Notes: a model not told the origin generated them from the sequence alone. 64,000 nt of DNA from Pseudomonas viridiflava (GCF_900585905.1 NZ_UTVH01000001.1:62001-126000), one strand, 5' to 3'. Shown: positions 1 to 9,571, counted from the stretch's first letter. Numbers and translations are program-made.

Positions 1-66
1 CCCGGCATCGGCTGTCCTGATCGAACGTTTTCGCGGTCGGTTAGGGCCGCATTCAAGGAGATTTCC

Positions 67-1593
67 ATGAACGCTTCATTGCACAACAGCAACGTCCAGG
101 TGGCCCGGGTCAAGATGCTGATCGATGGCCAGTGGCTGGAATCGGCCAGCCAGGAATGGCACGACGTGGTCAACCCGGCCACCCAGCAGGTGCTCGCCAG
201 TGTGCCGTTTGCGACCACCAGCGAAGTTGATGCGGCGGTAACAGCGGCGCACCGGGCGTTTCAGACCTGGCGCCACACGCCCATTGGCGCGCGCATGCGC
301 ATCATGCTCAAGCTGCAGGCGCTGATCCGCGAGCACTCGCCGCGCATTGCCGCGGTGCTCAGCGCGGAGCAGGGCAAGACCCTGGCGGATGCGGAAGGGG
401 ACATCTTTCGCGGCCTGGAAGTAGTCGAGCACGCCTGCTCCATCGGCAGCCTGCAGATGGGCGAGTTCTCCGAAAACGTCGCAGGCGGCGTCGACACCTA
501 TACCTTGCGTCAGCCGCTGGGGGTGTGTGCAGGCATCACGCCGTTCAACTTTCCGGCAATGATTCCGCTGTGGATGTTCCCGATGGCCATCGCCTGCGGC
601 AACACCTTCGTGCTCAAGCCCTCGGAACAGGACCCGATGTCGACCCTGCTGCTGGTGGAATTGGCAGTGCAGGCGGGTGTGCCGCCGGGGGTGCTCAATG
701 TGGTGCATGGCGGCAAGGAGGTGGTGGACGCGATCTGCACACATCCGTTGATCAAGGCCGTTTCCTTCGTGGGCTCGACCCACGTCGGCACCCATGTCTA
801 TAACCTCGCCGGTCAGCATGGCAAGCGAGTGCAGTCGATGATGGGGGCCAAGAACCACGCCGTAGTGTTGCCCGACGCCAATCGTCAGCAGACCCTCAAT
901 GCCCTGGTTGGCGCAGGCTTTGGTGCCGCGGGACAGCGCTGCATGGCGACCTCGGTGGTGGTGCTGGTAGGGGCGGCCAGGCAATGGTTGCCGGACCTCA
1001 AGGCGCTGGCGCAACAGCTCAAGGTCAACGCCGGCAGCGAGCCGGGGACGGATGTCGGTCCGGTGATTTCCAAACGCGCCAAACAGCGCATCCTGGACCT
1101 GATCGAGAGCGGTGTGCGGGAAGGCGCCACCCTTGAGCTGGACGGCCGGGATGTCCAGGTGCCGGGTTTCGAGGAAGGCAATTTCATCGGCCCGACCCTG
1201 TTCTCCGGGGTCACCACCGACATGCAGATTTACACTGAGGAAATCTTCGGCCCGGTGCTGGTGGTGCTGGAAGTCGACACGCTGGATCAGGCCATCGCGC
1301 TGGTCAACGCCAACCCGTTTGGCAATGGCACCGGACTGTTCACCCAGAGCGGAGCGGCGGCCCGCAAGTTCCAGAATGAAATCGACGTCGGCCAGGTGGG
1401 CATCAACATTCCCATTCCGGTGCCGGTGCCGTTCTTTAGCTTCACCGGCTCACGTGGTTCCAAACTCGGAGACCTGGGCCCTTATGGCAAGCAAGTGGTG
1501 CAGTTCTACACCCAGACCAAGACCGTCACCAGCCGCTGGTTCGATGACGACAGCCTCAACGACGGGGTGAATACGACGATCACTCTGAAATAA
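67..1593 (+). CDS. mmsA: CoA-acylating methylmalonate-semialdehyde dehydrogenase
   Basis: Cytoplasmic enzyme of distal valine catabolism (also used for beta-alanine and inositol breakdown): it oxidises (methyl)malonate semialdehyde with NAD+ and CoA to propionyl-CoA or acetyl-CoA. The 508-aa product has the aldehyde dehydrogenase fold throughout: the [12 protein letters not shown] segment, the NAD-loop motif SFVGST, and the catalytic cysteine (about residue 292) in GAAGQRCMA. The motif [10 protein letters not shown], in place of the usual ELGGK, is typical of the MmsA subfamily. The start is supported by AAGGAG 7 nt upstream. It is followed 86 bp later by mmsB on the same strand, the classical mms pair. 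Only 66 bp precede it, so its promoter and regulator lie outside the window. Confidence 0.96.
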   Translation: MNASLHNSNVQVARVKMLIDGQWLESASQEWHDVVNPATQQVLASVPFATTSEVDAAVTAAHRAFQTWRHTPIGARMRIMLKLQALIREHSPRIAAVLSAEQGKTLADAEGDIFRGLEVVEHACSIGSLQMGEFSENVAGGVDTYTLRQPLGVCAGITPFNFPAMIPLWMFPMAIACGNTFVLKPSEQDPMSTLLLVELAVQAGVPPGVLNVVHGGKEVVDAICTHPLIKAVSFVGSTHVGTHVYNLAGQHGKRVQSMMGAKNHAVVLPDANRQQTLNALVGAGFGAAGQRCMATSVVVLVGAARQWLPDLKALAQQLKVNAGSEPGTDVGPVISKRAKQRILDLIESGVREGATLELDGRDVQVPGFEEGNFIGPTLFSGVTTDMQIYTEEIFGPVLVVLEVDTLDQAIALVNANPFGNGTGLFTQSGAAARKFQNEIDVGQVGINIPIPVPVPFFSFTGSRGSKLGDLGPYGKQVVQFYTQTKTVTSRWFDDDSLNDGVNTTITLK

Positions 1594-1679
1594 GCCTGGC
1601 GTGGAGCGATCAATTTGACGGGCGGGTCAGCTTTATCGCCGCGCGGCAAGCAGGGAACATTTTTCCAAGGAGAGCACGC

Positions 1680-2564
1680 ATGAACATCGCCTTCATCGGC
1701 CTGGGTAACATGGGCGCGCCAATGGCCCGCAACCTGCTCAAGGCCGGGCATCATCTGCACCTGTTTGACCTCAATAGCAGCATCCTTGATGAGCTTGCGG
1801 GGATGGGCGGGCACATCAAAGCGTCGCCCGCACAGGCCAGCGAAGGCGTGGAGCTGGTGATTACCATGCTGCCCGCAGCGGCTCACGTACGCAGTGTGTA
1901 TCTGGGCGATGACGGCGTACTGGCCGGGATCGGCGCCGGGGTGCCTGCCGTGGACTGCAGCACCATCGACCCGCAGACCATTCGCGATATTGCTGCAGTC
2001 GCGGCCAGCCAGGGCGTGGTGCTGGGCGATGCGCCGGTATCGGGTGGCACCGGCGGCGCGCAGGCCGGTACCCTGACCTTCATGGTCGGCGCCAGCGCGG
2101 CGCATTTCGCCACGCTCAAACCGGTGCTGGCGCAGATGGGCAAGAACATTGTTCATTGCGGCGATATCGGCACCGGGCAAATCGCCAAGATCTGCAACAA
2201 CATGCTATTGGGCATCAGCATGATCGGTGTCGCCGAAGCCATGGCGCTGGGCGACTCGCTGGGCATCGACACGCAGGTGCTGGCGAGCATCATCAACACC
2301 TCAACCGGGCGCTGCTGGAGTTCGGAGATGTACAACCCCTGGCCAGGCGTGGTCGACACTGCGCCTGCTTCGCGAGGGTACAGCGGCGGCTTTGGCGCCG
2401 AGCTGATGCTCAAGGATCTGGGCCTGGCCACCGAAGCGGCGCGCTCGGTGCGTCAACCGGTGATCCTCGGCGCCCTGGCGCAACAGCTGTATCAGGCAAT
2501 GAGCCAACGCGGCGACGGCGGCAAGGATTTCTCGGCGATCGTGGAAAGTTATCGCAAAGGCTGA
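1680..2564 (+). CDS. mmsB: 3-hydroxyisobutyrate dehydrogenase
   Basis: NAD+-dependent beta-hydroxyacid dehydrogenase that converts 3-hydroxyisobutyrate to methylmalonate semialdehyde, the substrate of the upstream mmsA product. The 294-aa protein begins with the Rossmann motif GLGNMGAPMA, carries the substrate-loop motif PVSGGTGGA, and has the catalytic lysine (about residue 170) in TGQIAKICNNM. Length is normal for the family. AAGGAG stands 8 nt before the ATG. It is probably co-transcribed with mmsA (86-bp gap). Confidence in the substrate comes from the mmsA neighbour, because paralogues of this family use other 3-hydroxyacids such as tartronate semialdehyde. Confidence 0.93.
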   Translation: MNIAFIGLGNMGAPMARNLLKAGHHLHLFDLNSSILDELAGMGGHIKASPAQASEGVELVITMLPAAAHVRSVYLGDDGVLAGIGAGVPAVDCSTIDPQTIRDIAAVAASQGVVLGDAPVSGGTGGAQAGTLTFMVGASAAHFATLKPVLAQMGKNIVHCGDIGTGQIAKICNNMLLGISMIGVAEAMALGDSLGIDTQVLASIINTSTGRCWSSEMYNPWPGVVDTAPASRGYSGGFGAELMLKDLGLATEAARSVRQPVILGALAQQLYQAMSQRGDGGKDFSAIVESYRKG

Positions 2565-2571
2565 CGCTGAA

Positions 2572-2660
2572 TCCGCCTCAGCCGGGAATGGGCCTGTTCG
2601 AACACCTTGAATCTTGCGGTGAGACACCTGGCGCTTTCCCGGCTAAAGCTAGTCCCATTG
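2572..2660. repeat. Degenerate inverted REP pair (REPIN)
   Basis: Two arms, CCTCAGCCGGGAA and TTTCCCGGCTAAAGCTAG, face each other across about 45 bp between mmsB and the convergent deacetylase gene. They match the GGCTTTAGCCGGGAA-type REP seen twice more in this window (19.7 and 55.4 kb) but with mismatches. It lies at convergent gene ends, the usual place for REPs. Confidence 0.6.
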
Positions 2661-2683
2661 GCCGCACTTGGGGGCTGCAGTGC

Positions 2684-3589
2684 CTACATCCGGGCGTGCC
2701 GCCGGGACTCGCGCTCGAATACCGCAGCCGGGTGATCCTCGGGCAGGGCGGTGTGGTTGCTGCTCCACCAGTCGGCGATGTCTTCGGCGGTGGCGAACCA
2801 GACGTCGGGTTGCGCCTTGAGCCAGGTCAGCAGTTCCAGCAGCAATCCGCTGCGGCCTACGGTGCCCAGAGTTTCCGGGTGCAGGCGCAACACGTAACAC
2901 AGGCCGAAGCGATGAAAACCGTTGAAATCGTGCTGCCAGTTCTTCAGCACTTCGGCGCTCGAACTGATGCGTGCCTGGCTGGCGGGCACGGCGGGGGCGA
3001 GATTGAAGGCAAAGTAGGGCTCATCCTCCAGCTCGCAGTGCAGGGGCAATTCCACCAGCGGCCGCGAGTCCACCTGGGTCGCCGGATGCAGATAAGGCAA
3101 ATCGTCCCCGGCCCAGGACGATGACCAGGCCATGCCTTCCGCGCGCAGCACATCCACGAACCCCGGGGCATAACTGCCAGCAGGCGCACGAAAGCCGCTG
3201 GGACGCTGCCCGGTCAATTCGGCGATGACCTGGCAGCCACGCTTGAGCGAAGCTTGCTGAGCCGCCAGATCGAGGGTGGAAAAGTCTTCGTGACGATAGC
3301 CCGCGCAGGCGATTTCGTGCCCGGCGGCATGAATGGCCTGGATCACCTGCGGGTTCTCCTCGGCGACAATCCCGGGGATGCACCAGCTCGACGGCAACTG
3401 CTGATCGGCCAGAATCTGCAGCACGCGCTGCACGCCGCGATGAGAACCATAGCGCCACACCGACAGACTCTTGTCGCGCCCGGCCATGGCCGGTACCTGG
3501 GTGAGAATGCCGTGAACGTCGTTGTAATCGAGGGTGATCACCACGGCGCAGCGATACGGCGCAGGCCACAGCGGCAATGCCTCAGGCAT
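2684..3589 (-). CDS. Polysaccharide deacetylase (CE4/NodB-fold) family protein, copy 2
   Basis: A 301-aa cytoplasmic protein (no signal peptide) of the NodB-homology/CE4 hydrolase fold. Visible motifs are LDYNDVHG in the metal-binding strand-1 position, GHEIACAGYRHE corresponding to the H-x(n)-H motif, and FRAPAGSY corresponding to the R-x-P motif. Cytosolic members of this branch include PuuE-type allantoinases and HpPgdA-like enzymes, so the substrate may be a small amide or ureide rather than a polysaccharide. The ATG at 3589 overlaps the upstream copy by 8 bp (ATGCCTGA), implying translational coupling. The two copies are clearly paralogous. It is the last gene of the argH-like/ABC-transporter operon; the true substrate is unknown. 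Confidence 0.8.
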   Translation of the reverse strand: MPEALPLWPAPYRCAVVITLDYNDVHGILTQVPAMAGRDKSLSVWRYGSHRGVQRVLQILADQQLPSSWCIPGIVAEENPQVIQAIHAAGHEIACAGYRHEDFSTLDLAAQQASLKRGCQVIAELTGQRPSGFRAPAGSYAPGFVDVLRAEGMAWSSSWAGDDLPYLHPATQVDSRPLVELPLHCELEDEPYFAFNLAPAVPASQARISSSAEVLKNWQHDFNGFHRFGLCYVLRLHPETLGTVGRSGLLLELLTWLKAQPDVWFATAEDIADWWSSNHTALPEDHPAAVFERESRRHARM

Positions 3590-4430
3590 GGGAATGTTCC
3601 TTGCGCCAGAATGTTGCGACGTCGTTGCAGGTGGCAAACCAGACGTCAGTGTGGCTGTGCATGTGCTGCAGAAAACGCTCGAGCAGCGCAATCCGGCCCG
3701 GCTTGCCGCAGATTTTCGGGTGCAGCAGCGTGGTCATGCACAGGCCTTCGCGATAAGTGCCATCAAACTCGCGGCACCAGTTGTCCAGGGTCTGGTCGTA
3801 ACTGGCAATGCGATCCAGCCCTGCCGGGTAATCGGGCGCGCGGGTGTAGGCCAGCGAGGCGTAATCGTCCAGTTCCCAGCGTCCGGGGATTTCCACCAGA
3901 CCCTGGGGCTGGCCGGGCACGTCGATGAAATAAGGGCGGTCATCGCCGCGCATGCTGCTGGACCAGGTCACGCCGCAGTCCATCAGCAGGGCCGGCGTCT
4001 GCGGGTGCCAGTCGCCGGACGGGGTGCGAAAACCGGTGGCGGTGATGCCCAGATAGCGCTGGAAAACATCGGCGCTGCGGGTCATCACTTCGCGCTGCTG
4101 GTTGAGGTCCAGGGCAAAGAACGACTCGTGACGATAGCCGTGGTAGGCCACTTCATGACCTTGCTCGATGATCGCCTGACATTGCCGCGGCCAGTGCTCC
4201 ACCACCCAGGCGGGAACAAAAAACGTCGCCGGTGTGGCGTGCGCCCTGAGCATGTCCAGCAGGCGCGGCAACGCACGGTAGGGGCCGTAGCTGCCAAAGG
4301 TGAAGTACTCCGGCTTGTGCCAGATCGAGCCGTCGAGCATCGCCGCACCGGTCGGCCCGTCCAGATCGAAGGCCAGGGCAACGCTGGCCCGGGCATTACC
4401 CGGCCAGCGCAGATCGTGGGTCGCAAACAT
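3582..4430 (-). CDS. Polysaccharide deacetylase (CE4/NodB-fold) family protein, copy 1
   Basis: A 282-aa NodB-fold hydrolase without a signal peptide, paralogous to the gene that follows and overlaps it. Motifs are AFDLDGPTG (strand-1 acidic pair), GHEVAYHGYRHES (histidine motif) and FRTPSGDWHP. The start at 4430 has GGAG upstream and gives the family N-terminus (FATHDLRWPG). It lies just downstream of an amino-acid binding protein. Two tandem diverged copies could form a heteromer or act on successive C-N bonds of the imported compound (inference). Alternatives are peptidoglycan or chitooligosaccharide deacetylase, less likely for a cytosolic protein beside a polar amino-acid transporter. 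Confidence 0.82.
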   Translation of the reverse strand: MFATHDLRWPGNARASVALAFDLDGPTGAAMLDGSIWHKPEYFTFGSYGPYRALPRLLDMLRAHATPATFFVPAWVVEHWPRQCQAIIEQGHEVAYHGYRHESFFALDLNQQREVMTRSADVFQRYLGITATGFRTPSGDWHPQTPALLMDCGVTWSSSMRGDDRPYFIDVPGQPQGLVEIPGRWELDDYASLAYTRAPDYPAGLDRIASYDQTLDNWCREFDGTYREGLCMTTLLHPKICGKPGRIALLERFLQHMHSHTDVWFATCNDVATFWRKEHSHA

Positions 4431-4486
4431 CAGTTGTCTCCGGCCGGAGCCTGAACCTGCCCGGTGCCGGGCAGGGGCTGTGCCAC

Positions 4487-5323
4487 TTACTTCGCGCCGT
4501 TGAGGGTGGCTTCGGTGACGGCGCCGTCCTTGAGCTGCCACTTGTCGAGGATCTTCACGTAGCTACCGTCCTTGATCATGTCGTTGAGGGTCGAAATGAT
4601 CGCGGCGCTCAGTTCGGGGTTGTTCTTGGCCACGCCGAGGCCGGTCAGTTGCCGGGTCAGGGGGGCGCCGATGACCTTGAAGGTGTCCGGTTCCTGCGCT
4701 TGTATGTAAGGCAGGGTTTCACTGCCCTGAACCGCCGCATCCAGGCGCGCCTGGCGTAACTGGGCGCGGGCATCGGCGCTGCCTTCGGTGCCGATCACGG
4801 TGATGGCTGGCTTGCCCTTGGCGACGCAATTGACATCGCTCCACTTGGCGATTTCCACCGGGAAGGTCGTGCGGCGGCTGGTGCCGACTTTTTTGCCGCA
4901 CAGGTCAGTGTCCTGCTTGAGGTCCTTCTGGGTCTGCAGTGTGTAGAACTGCGGGCCGGTGCTGAAGTAGTCGACGAAGTCCACGGTTTGCTGGCGTTCC
5001 GGGGTGTCGGTCATGCCCGAGAGGACGATGTCGATGCGGTTGGTGGCCAGGCCGCTGATCATCTGCTCGAATGCGGTTTCCTGCCATTTGATCTCCACGC
5101 CCAGGCGCTTGCCCAGCTCCATGCCCAGGTCGTAGTCGACGCCGGTGAGCTTGCCGGTGGCCGGGTCCTTGAAATCCATCGGCGGATAATTGGGCACGAT
5201 GCCTGCTGAAATAAAGCCTTTTTCGGTGATGGATTTGGGCAGCACGGGGCGTTCGGCGGCCCAGCTGGAAACAGCGATCAGGGCGGCCAGAGCGGCAGTG
5301 GCGGTCAGCGCGAAAGTTTTCAA
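4487..5323 (-). CDS. Polar amino-acid ABC transporter, periplasmic binding protein
   Basis: A family 3 solute-binding protein (278 aa) that delivers an amino-acid-like ligand to the adjacent permease/ATPase. The N-terminus is a signal peptide (MKTFALTATAALAAL...SWA|AERP), followed by the typical GISAGIVPNYPP-like opening, GVDYDLGMELGKRLG and SGMTDTPERQQTVDF. The start is a TTG at 5323 preceded by GAGG 8 nt away; starting there gives a compact signal peptide. An upstream TTG at 5341 is in frame but has no ribosome binding site. It follows the ATPase gene by 28 bp in one operon. The ligand cannot be read from the sequence. Confidence 0.88.
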   Translation of the reverse strand: MKTFALTATAALAALIAVSSWAAERPVLPKSITEKGFISAGIVPNYPPMDFKDPATGKLTGVDYDLGMELGKRLGVEIKWQETAFEQMISGLATNRIDIVLSGMTDTPERQQTVDFVDYFSTGPQFYTLQTQKDLKQDTDLCGKKVGTSRRTTFPVEIAKWSDVNCVAKGKPAITVIGTEGSADARAQLRQARLDAAVQGSETLPYIQAQEPDTFKVIGAPLTRQLTGLGVAKNNPELSAAIISTLNDMIKDGSYVKILDKWQLKDGAVTEATLNGAK

Positions 5324-5351
5324 ATCGAATATCCTCAGCAAGGGTTAGGGA

Positions 5352-6116
5352 TCAATTCAATACGGCAGCGATAAAGTCCTGGGTACGCGGATTGCTCGGG
5401 TTCATCAGCACATCTTCCGGCGCGCCGGTTTCGATGATCTGCCCGGCGTCCATGAACACCACGCGGTTGGCCACTTCCCGGGCAAAGCCCAGTTCATGGG
5501 TGACCACGATCATGGTCATGCCGCTCTTGGCCAGATCGCGCATCACTGACAGCACTTCACCCACCAGCTCCGGATCCAGAGCCGAGGTCGGCTCGTCGAA
5601 CAGCATCAGCTTGGGCCGCATGGCCAGCGCCCGGGCAATGGCTACACGCTGTTGCTGGCCGCCGGAAAGCTCGATGGGGTAGGCATTGGCCTTGGCTTCC
5701 AGGCCCACGCGCCGCAGCAGTTCCATGGCGAACTGCAGACACTCTTCCCTGGGCTGGCGCAGCACCTGCACCGGGCCTTCGATGATGTTTTCCAGCACGG
5801 TCATGTGCGCAAACAGATTGAAGCGCTGGAAAACCATGCCGGTCTTGAGCCGCTGCCTGGCGATCTGCACGTCGCTCAGTTCGATCAGTTTGTGACCATC
5901 GGTGCGATAGCCGACGATTTCATCGTCCACCCAGAGCCCGCCGTTATCGACCTTTTCCAGCTGGTTGATGCAGCGCAGCAGCGTGCTTTTACCCGAGCCC
6001 GACGGGCCGATGATGCACAGCACTTCGCCATGGGGGATCTCCAGATTGACGTCCTTGAGCGCCTGGAAATCGCCGAAGAACTTGTTCACGTCTACTGCCT
6101 TGACGATGTTGCGCAT
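5352..6116 (-). CDS. Polar amino-acid ABC transporter, ATP-binding protein
   Basis: ATPase of the GlnQ/HisP type (254 aa) that powers uptake through the upstream permease. Walker [10 protein letters not shown], signature [15 protein letters not shown], Walker [15 protein letters not shown] and the switch VVTHELGFA are all intact. ATG at 6116 has GAGG 7 nt upstream; the ATG at 6122 is too close to that site. Downstream partner genes are the binding protein and two CE4 hydrolases. Specificity is set by the binding protein and is not known. Confidence 0.93.
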   Translation of the reverse strand: MRNIVKAVDVNKFFGDFQALKDVNLEIPHGEVLCIIGPSGSGKSTLLRCINQLEKVDNGGLWVDDEIVGYRTDGHKLIELSDVQIARQRLKTGMVFQRFNLFAHMTVLENIIEGPVQVLRQPREECLQFAMELLRRVGLEAKANAYPIELSGGQQQRVAIARALAMRPKLMLFDEPTSALDPELVGEVLSVMRDLAKSGMTMIVVTHELGFAREVANRVVFMDAGQIIETGAPEDVLMNPSNPRTQDFIAAVLN

Positions 6117-6125
6117 GATCATTCC

Positions 6126-7001
6126 TCAGTTGCGTTTGCCGGCGCCGCGGGCGAAACGTTTTTCCAGACGGCTTTGGCCAAAGGTCAGGATCGTCACCAC
6201 CGCCAGGTACCAGATGCCGGCCACGATCAGCAGCTCCATGACCCGCGCGTTGGCGTAGTAGATGTTCTGCGCGTTGTGCAGCAGCTCCGAGTACTGAATC
6301 ACGCTGGCCAGGCTGGTCATCTTCACCATGCCGATGAACTCGTTGCTCACCGGCGGGATGATGATGCGCATGGCCTGGGGCAGGATGATCCGGCGCAAGG
6401 CCTGCAGGCGCGGCATGCCGATGGACTTGGCGGCTTCGTACTGGCCGCTGTCGACTGACAGCAGCCCGGCGCGCACCACTTCGGCGGTGTAGGCACCCTG
6501 ATTGATGCCCAGGCCCAGCAGCGCGGCGGCAAACGGCGTGATGACTTCCACGGTCTTGAATTCGAACAGGCCCGGAATGCCCAGAGTCGGGAAGATCAGC
6601 GCCAGGTTGAACCACAGCAACAACTGCAGGATCAGCGGCGTGCCGCGAAACAGCCAGGTGTAACCCTGAGCGACGTAACGCAGCAGCGGGTTCTGCGACA
6701 TGCGCATGACCGCCACGACCACGCCCAGGACGATGCCCAGGGCCATCGCCAGAATCGACATGGTGATGGTATTGAGCAGGCCGAACATGATCGATTCGGC
6801 GGTCAGGAACTGGCGCACGAACGACCATTCAATATTGCCGTTGACGAAGGCCTGCACCAGGCCGATCAACAGCACGACGATCACGGTGGCGGCGGCGTAG
6901 CGGCCGAAATACCGGCGCGGTACCACCTTGTAGGTGGAGATGTCGTAGCGGGCGGCCAGCGAGACGCGCTCGCTTTCGGCCGTGGCGTGAGGCTTTTGCA
7001 T
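6126..7001 (-). CDS. Polar amino-acid ABC transporter, permease
   Basis: Inner-membrane permease (291 aa) of the HisM/GlnP family with a hydrophilic N-terminal tail of about 40 residues, several membrane segments and the EAA loop EAAKSIGMPRLQALRRIILPQA. Only one permease gene is present, so the channel is presumably a homodimer. GGGGAG precedes the ATG. It starts 20 bp after the argininosuccinate-lyase homologue and ends 10 bp before the ATPase start, so it is in the same operon. Confidence 0.92.
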   Translation of the reverse strand: MQKPHATAESERVSLAARYDISTYKVVPRRYFGRYAAATVIVVLLIGLVQAFVNGNIEWSFVRQFLTAESIMFGLLNTITMSILAMALGIVLGVVVAVMRMSQNPLLRYVAQGYTWLFRGTPLILQLLLWFNLALIFPTLGIPGLFEFKTVEVITPFAAALLGLGINQGAYTAEVVRAGLLSVDSGQYEAAKSIGMPRLQALRRIILPQAMRIIIPPVSNEFIGMVKMTSLASVIQYSELLHNAQNIYYANARVMELLIVAGIWYLAVVTILTFGQSRLEKRFARGAGKRN

Positions 7002-7021
7002 GAAGTGCTCCCCGGTGAGGT

Positions 7022-8449
7022 TCAGCCGCGCGGGCCTGCGTAGTCCTGCGCCCAGTGTTGCTGCGCGATCAATTGCTGCTTGAAGCGCCCGATCTGTTCG
7101 GCAACCCGCACCGGCGACGTCCCGCCCCAGCCGCTGCGGGCGGCCAGTGCGGCTTCCAGGGTCAGGGCCTCAAGCACATCCGGGGTCAGGCGTGAATCTG
7201 TCGCGGCCAATTGCGCGGTGGACAGCTGCGCCAGGCCGACGTCGTGCTCTTCACACAACTGCACCAGCTTGCCGGTGATTTCATGGGCTTCCTTGAACGG
7301 CACGCCGCGCAGCGCCAGCCAGTCGGCGACCTCAGTGGCGAGGGTGAAACCCAGCGGCGCCTGCCGCAGCAATTCGTCCACACGCACCTTCATGGTCTGC
7401 ACCATGCCTGCGAACGCAGGCAGCACCAGATGCAGGGTTTCCAGGCTGTCGAGGACGGCGTGTTTGTCTTCGCTCAGGTCGCGGTTGTAGGACAGCGGTT
7501 GCGCCTTGAGCACGGCCAGAATCCCGGTGAGGCTGCCGATCAGGCGCCCGGATTTGCCCCGCGCCAGTTCGGCGATGTCCGGGTTCTTCTTCTGCGGCAT
7601 GATCGAGCTGCCGGTGGCGTAGGCATCGTCCAGCTCGACCCACCGAAACTGCCGCGACGTCCATAGGCAGAACTCTTCGGCCAGGCGGGAAATATTGATC
7701 CCCAGCATGCTGCTGCAAAACAGGAATTCGGCGACATGGTCACGGCTGGCCACCGCGTCGATGGAGTTTTCGCACGGGCCGTCGTAACCCATCTCTGCGG
7801 CGGAGCGTTGCGGATCGCGGGCGATGGCTGATCCCGCCAGCGCGGCAGCGCCCAGGGGCGACAGGTTGAAGCGCCGGTCCCAGTCCTGCAGGCGCTGGAT
7901 GTCGCGATGAATCGCCTGGGCGTGGGCCATCAGGTGATGGGCGAACACAATGGGCTGCGCCTGCTGCAAATGGGTGAAACCTGGGGCGATGGTGTTCAAG
8001 TGCTGTTCGGCCTGGGCCACCAGCGCCTGTTGCAGCTGGAGAATCGCCAGCACCATGACCCGCACCTGATCGCGCAACAGCAGGCGCATGTCATTGGCCG
8101 ACTGATCGTTGCGCGAACGTCCGGCGCGCAGCTTGCCGCCCAGCGTGCCCAGCCGTTCAGTCAGCAGGCGTTCGATGAAAGTGTGCACGTCCTCGTCAGC
8201 GGCGATGGGCTCGATGCTGTCCGCAGCGAAGTCGGCATCAATGCCGTTCAACGCCTCGATGATGCGCGCAGTTTCCGCAGCGTCGAGCAGACCGGCGCGT
8301 TGCAGCTCGTTGGCGTGGGCTCTGCACCCTGCGATGTCGTACGGGGTCAGGCGGAAATAGCTGCGCGGCGAGCGGGACAGATTGGCCATGGCCTCGGCTG
8401 GCGCGGATTTGAAGCGCGCGCCCCAGAGGCGATCAGTTGCATCAGGCAT
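7022..8449 (-). CDS. Argininosuccinate lyase homologue (second-copy type)
   Basis: A 475-aa member of the fumarase/aspartase superfamily, closest to ArgH, which eliminates fumarate from N-substituted aspartates. It has the family signature GSSIMPQKKNPD, GGKLRAGRSRNDQ and the HLQQAQP segment. ATG at 8449 has GGAG 8 nt upstream; the in-frame ATG at 8467 is less well placed. The housekeeping argH of pseudomonads is, to my knowledge, near hemC/algR, so this transporter-linked copy is probably a catabolic paralogue. The same family includes EDDS lyase, showing that other N-succinyl compounds can be substrates. It is first in an operon with the ABC transporter and CE4 hydrolases and is divergent from a LysR gene. 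Confidence 0.87.
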   Translation of the reverse strand: MPDATDRLWGARFKSAPAEAMANLSRSPRSYFRLTPYDIAGCRAHANELQRAGLLDAAETARIIEALNGIDADFAADSIEPIAADEDVHTFIERLLTERLGTLGGKLRAGRSRNDQSANDMRLLLRDQVRVMVLAILQLQQALVAQAEQHLNTIAPGFTHLQQAQPIVFAHHLMAHAQAIHRDIQRLQDWDRRFNLSPLGAAALAGSAIARDPQRSAAEMGYDGPCENSIDAVASRDHVAEFLFCSSMLGINISRLAEEFCLWTSRQFRWVELDDAYATGSSIMPQKKNPDIAELARGKSGRLIGSLTGILAVLKAQPLSYNRDLSEDKHAVLDSLETLHLVLPAFAGMVQTMKVRVDELLRQAPLGFTLATEVADWLALRGVPFKEAHEITGKLVQLCEEHDVGLAQLSTAQLAATDSRLTPDVLEALTLEAALAARSGWGGTSPVRVAEQIGRFKQQLIAQQHWAQDYAGPRG

Positions 8450-8656
8450 GTCATTCTCCGTTGGCACGTGGATTGCTCAAACCCTTCAAGCGATGTGAAG
8501 ATCGCCAGGCGAGCAATATTCAAGTCGGCTTGCACATCACGTGAATCGATCAATTGAGAGGGATGCTAAAAAAATCCAACCGGCGGGGAAATGTTTTAAA
8601 TGGCAAGTCAACTTACAGAAACTGGAAACTTGCCCAGGAGAAGTGGCGAGGCCGCG

Positions 8657-9571
8657 ATGTCGATGGCCAGTGCCATGGATGTAAAACTGTTCAGGGTTTT
8701 CAAAGCGGTGGTTGAAGCCGGAGGCTTTACCGCAGCGCAGGTTGAACTCAATATCGGCCTGGCAGCCATCAGCAAACAGATATCGGATCTTGAAGTACGC
8801 CTGGGCATGCGCTTGTGCACCCGCGGGCGAGAGAAGTTCTGCCTGACGGAACAGGGCAAGATCATTTATGAGGCCAGCCTGGACCTGTTCATGGCGCTGG
8901 ACAACTTTCGGGATCGCCTCGGTAATGTGCGCGGCGAGCTGCTTGGCGACCTGAATATCGCGGTGATCGACAACACGGTTTCCGACCTGCAATCACCTTT
9001 GGTTGCAGCGCTGCAGGCCTTGCAGATCAAGGCGCCCAAGGCCAGGGTGCGGCTCACCGTAGCGCCTCTGGACGAAATAGAGCAGGGCATTCTAAAAGGC
9101 CGTTTCGCGTTAGGTATTGCGCCGGTCTACAGCGAAAAGGAAGAGTTTCAGACACTGGCGCTTTACGCCGAAACATCAGAGCTTTATTGCGCCGCCGCCC
9201 ATCCTTATTTCAGCCTGCACGATGAAGACATTGATGAACAACGCCTGGCCCAGGCCGAGTTTGTTGACCATGCCTATGCGGCGCATCGAGACAAACCGGG
9301 ATTGCTGGGCGCCCGTAATATCTGCGCGGTGGCCACTCAGGTTGAAGCCGTTGCGATTCTGGTAAAAACCGGCCGCTACCTCGGTTACTTGCCCACTCAT
9401 TGGGCACGAAGTTATGTCGAGCGCGGGGAAATGCGTTCCATCAACAAGGCCGTTTTTGCCATCAGTACACCAGTGAAAGTGCTGTATCGACAACAGGTGC
9501 CGCGCAACCCCTTACTGGACGCATTCTTGCAAATCATGCAGGAAAGTTGCGCTGATAAACCGGCTGTTTGA
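8657..9571 (+). CDS. LysR-family transcriptional regulator, divergent from the argH-like operon
   Basis: A 304-aa LysR regulator. The N-terminal winged helix is visible as LFRVFKAVVEAGGFTAAQVEL...ISKQISDLEVRLGMRLC, followed by a co-inducer domain. The start is uncertain: an ATG at 8657 preceded by GCGAGG is preferred, while ATGs at 8600 and 8675 are in frame. Its divergent position 207 bp from the argH-like gene suggests it controls that operon, with the ligand being the imported compound or a product (inference from arrangement). Confidence 0.85.
   Translation: MSMASAMDVKLFRVFKAVVEAGGFTAAQVELNIGLAAISKQISDLEVRLGMRLCTRGREKFCLTEQGKIIYEASLDLFMALDNFRDRLGNVRGELLGDLNIAVIDNTVSDLQSPLVAALQALQIKAPKARVRLTVAPLDEIEQGILKGRFALGIAPVYSEKEEFQTLALYAETSELYCAAAHPYFSLHDEDIDEQRLAQAEFVDHAYAAHRDKPGLLGARNICAVATQVEAVAILVKTGRYLGYLPTHWARSYVERGEMRSINKAVFAISTPVKVLYRQQVPRNPLLDAFLQIMQESCADKPAV

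Noticed and set aside
1..70. C-terminal end of an upstream gene stopping at the mmsA start
   Set aside because: One frame is open from base 1 to a TGA at 68-70, but about 22 residues without recognisable motif are too few to support a call.
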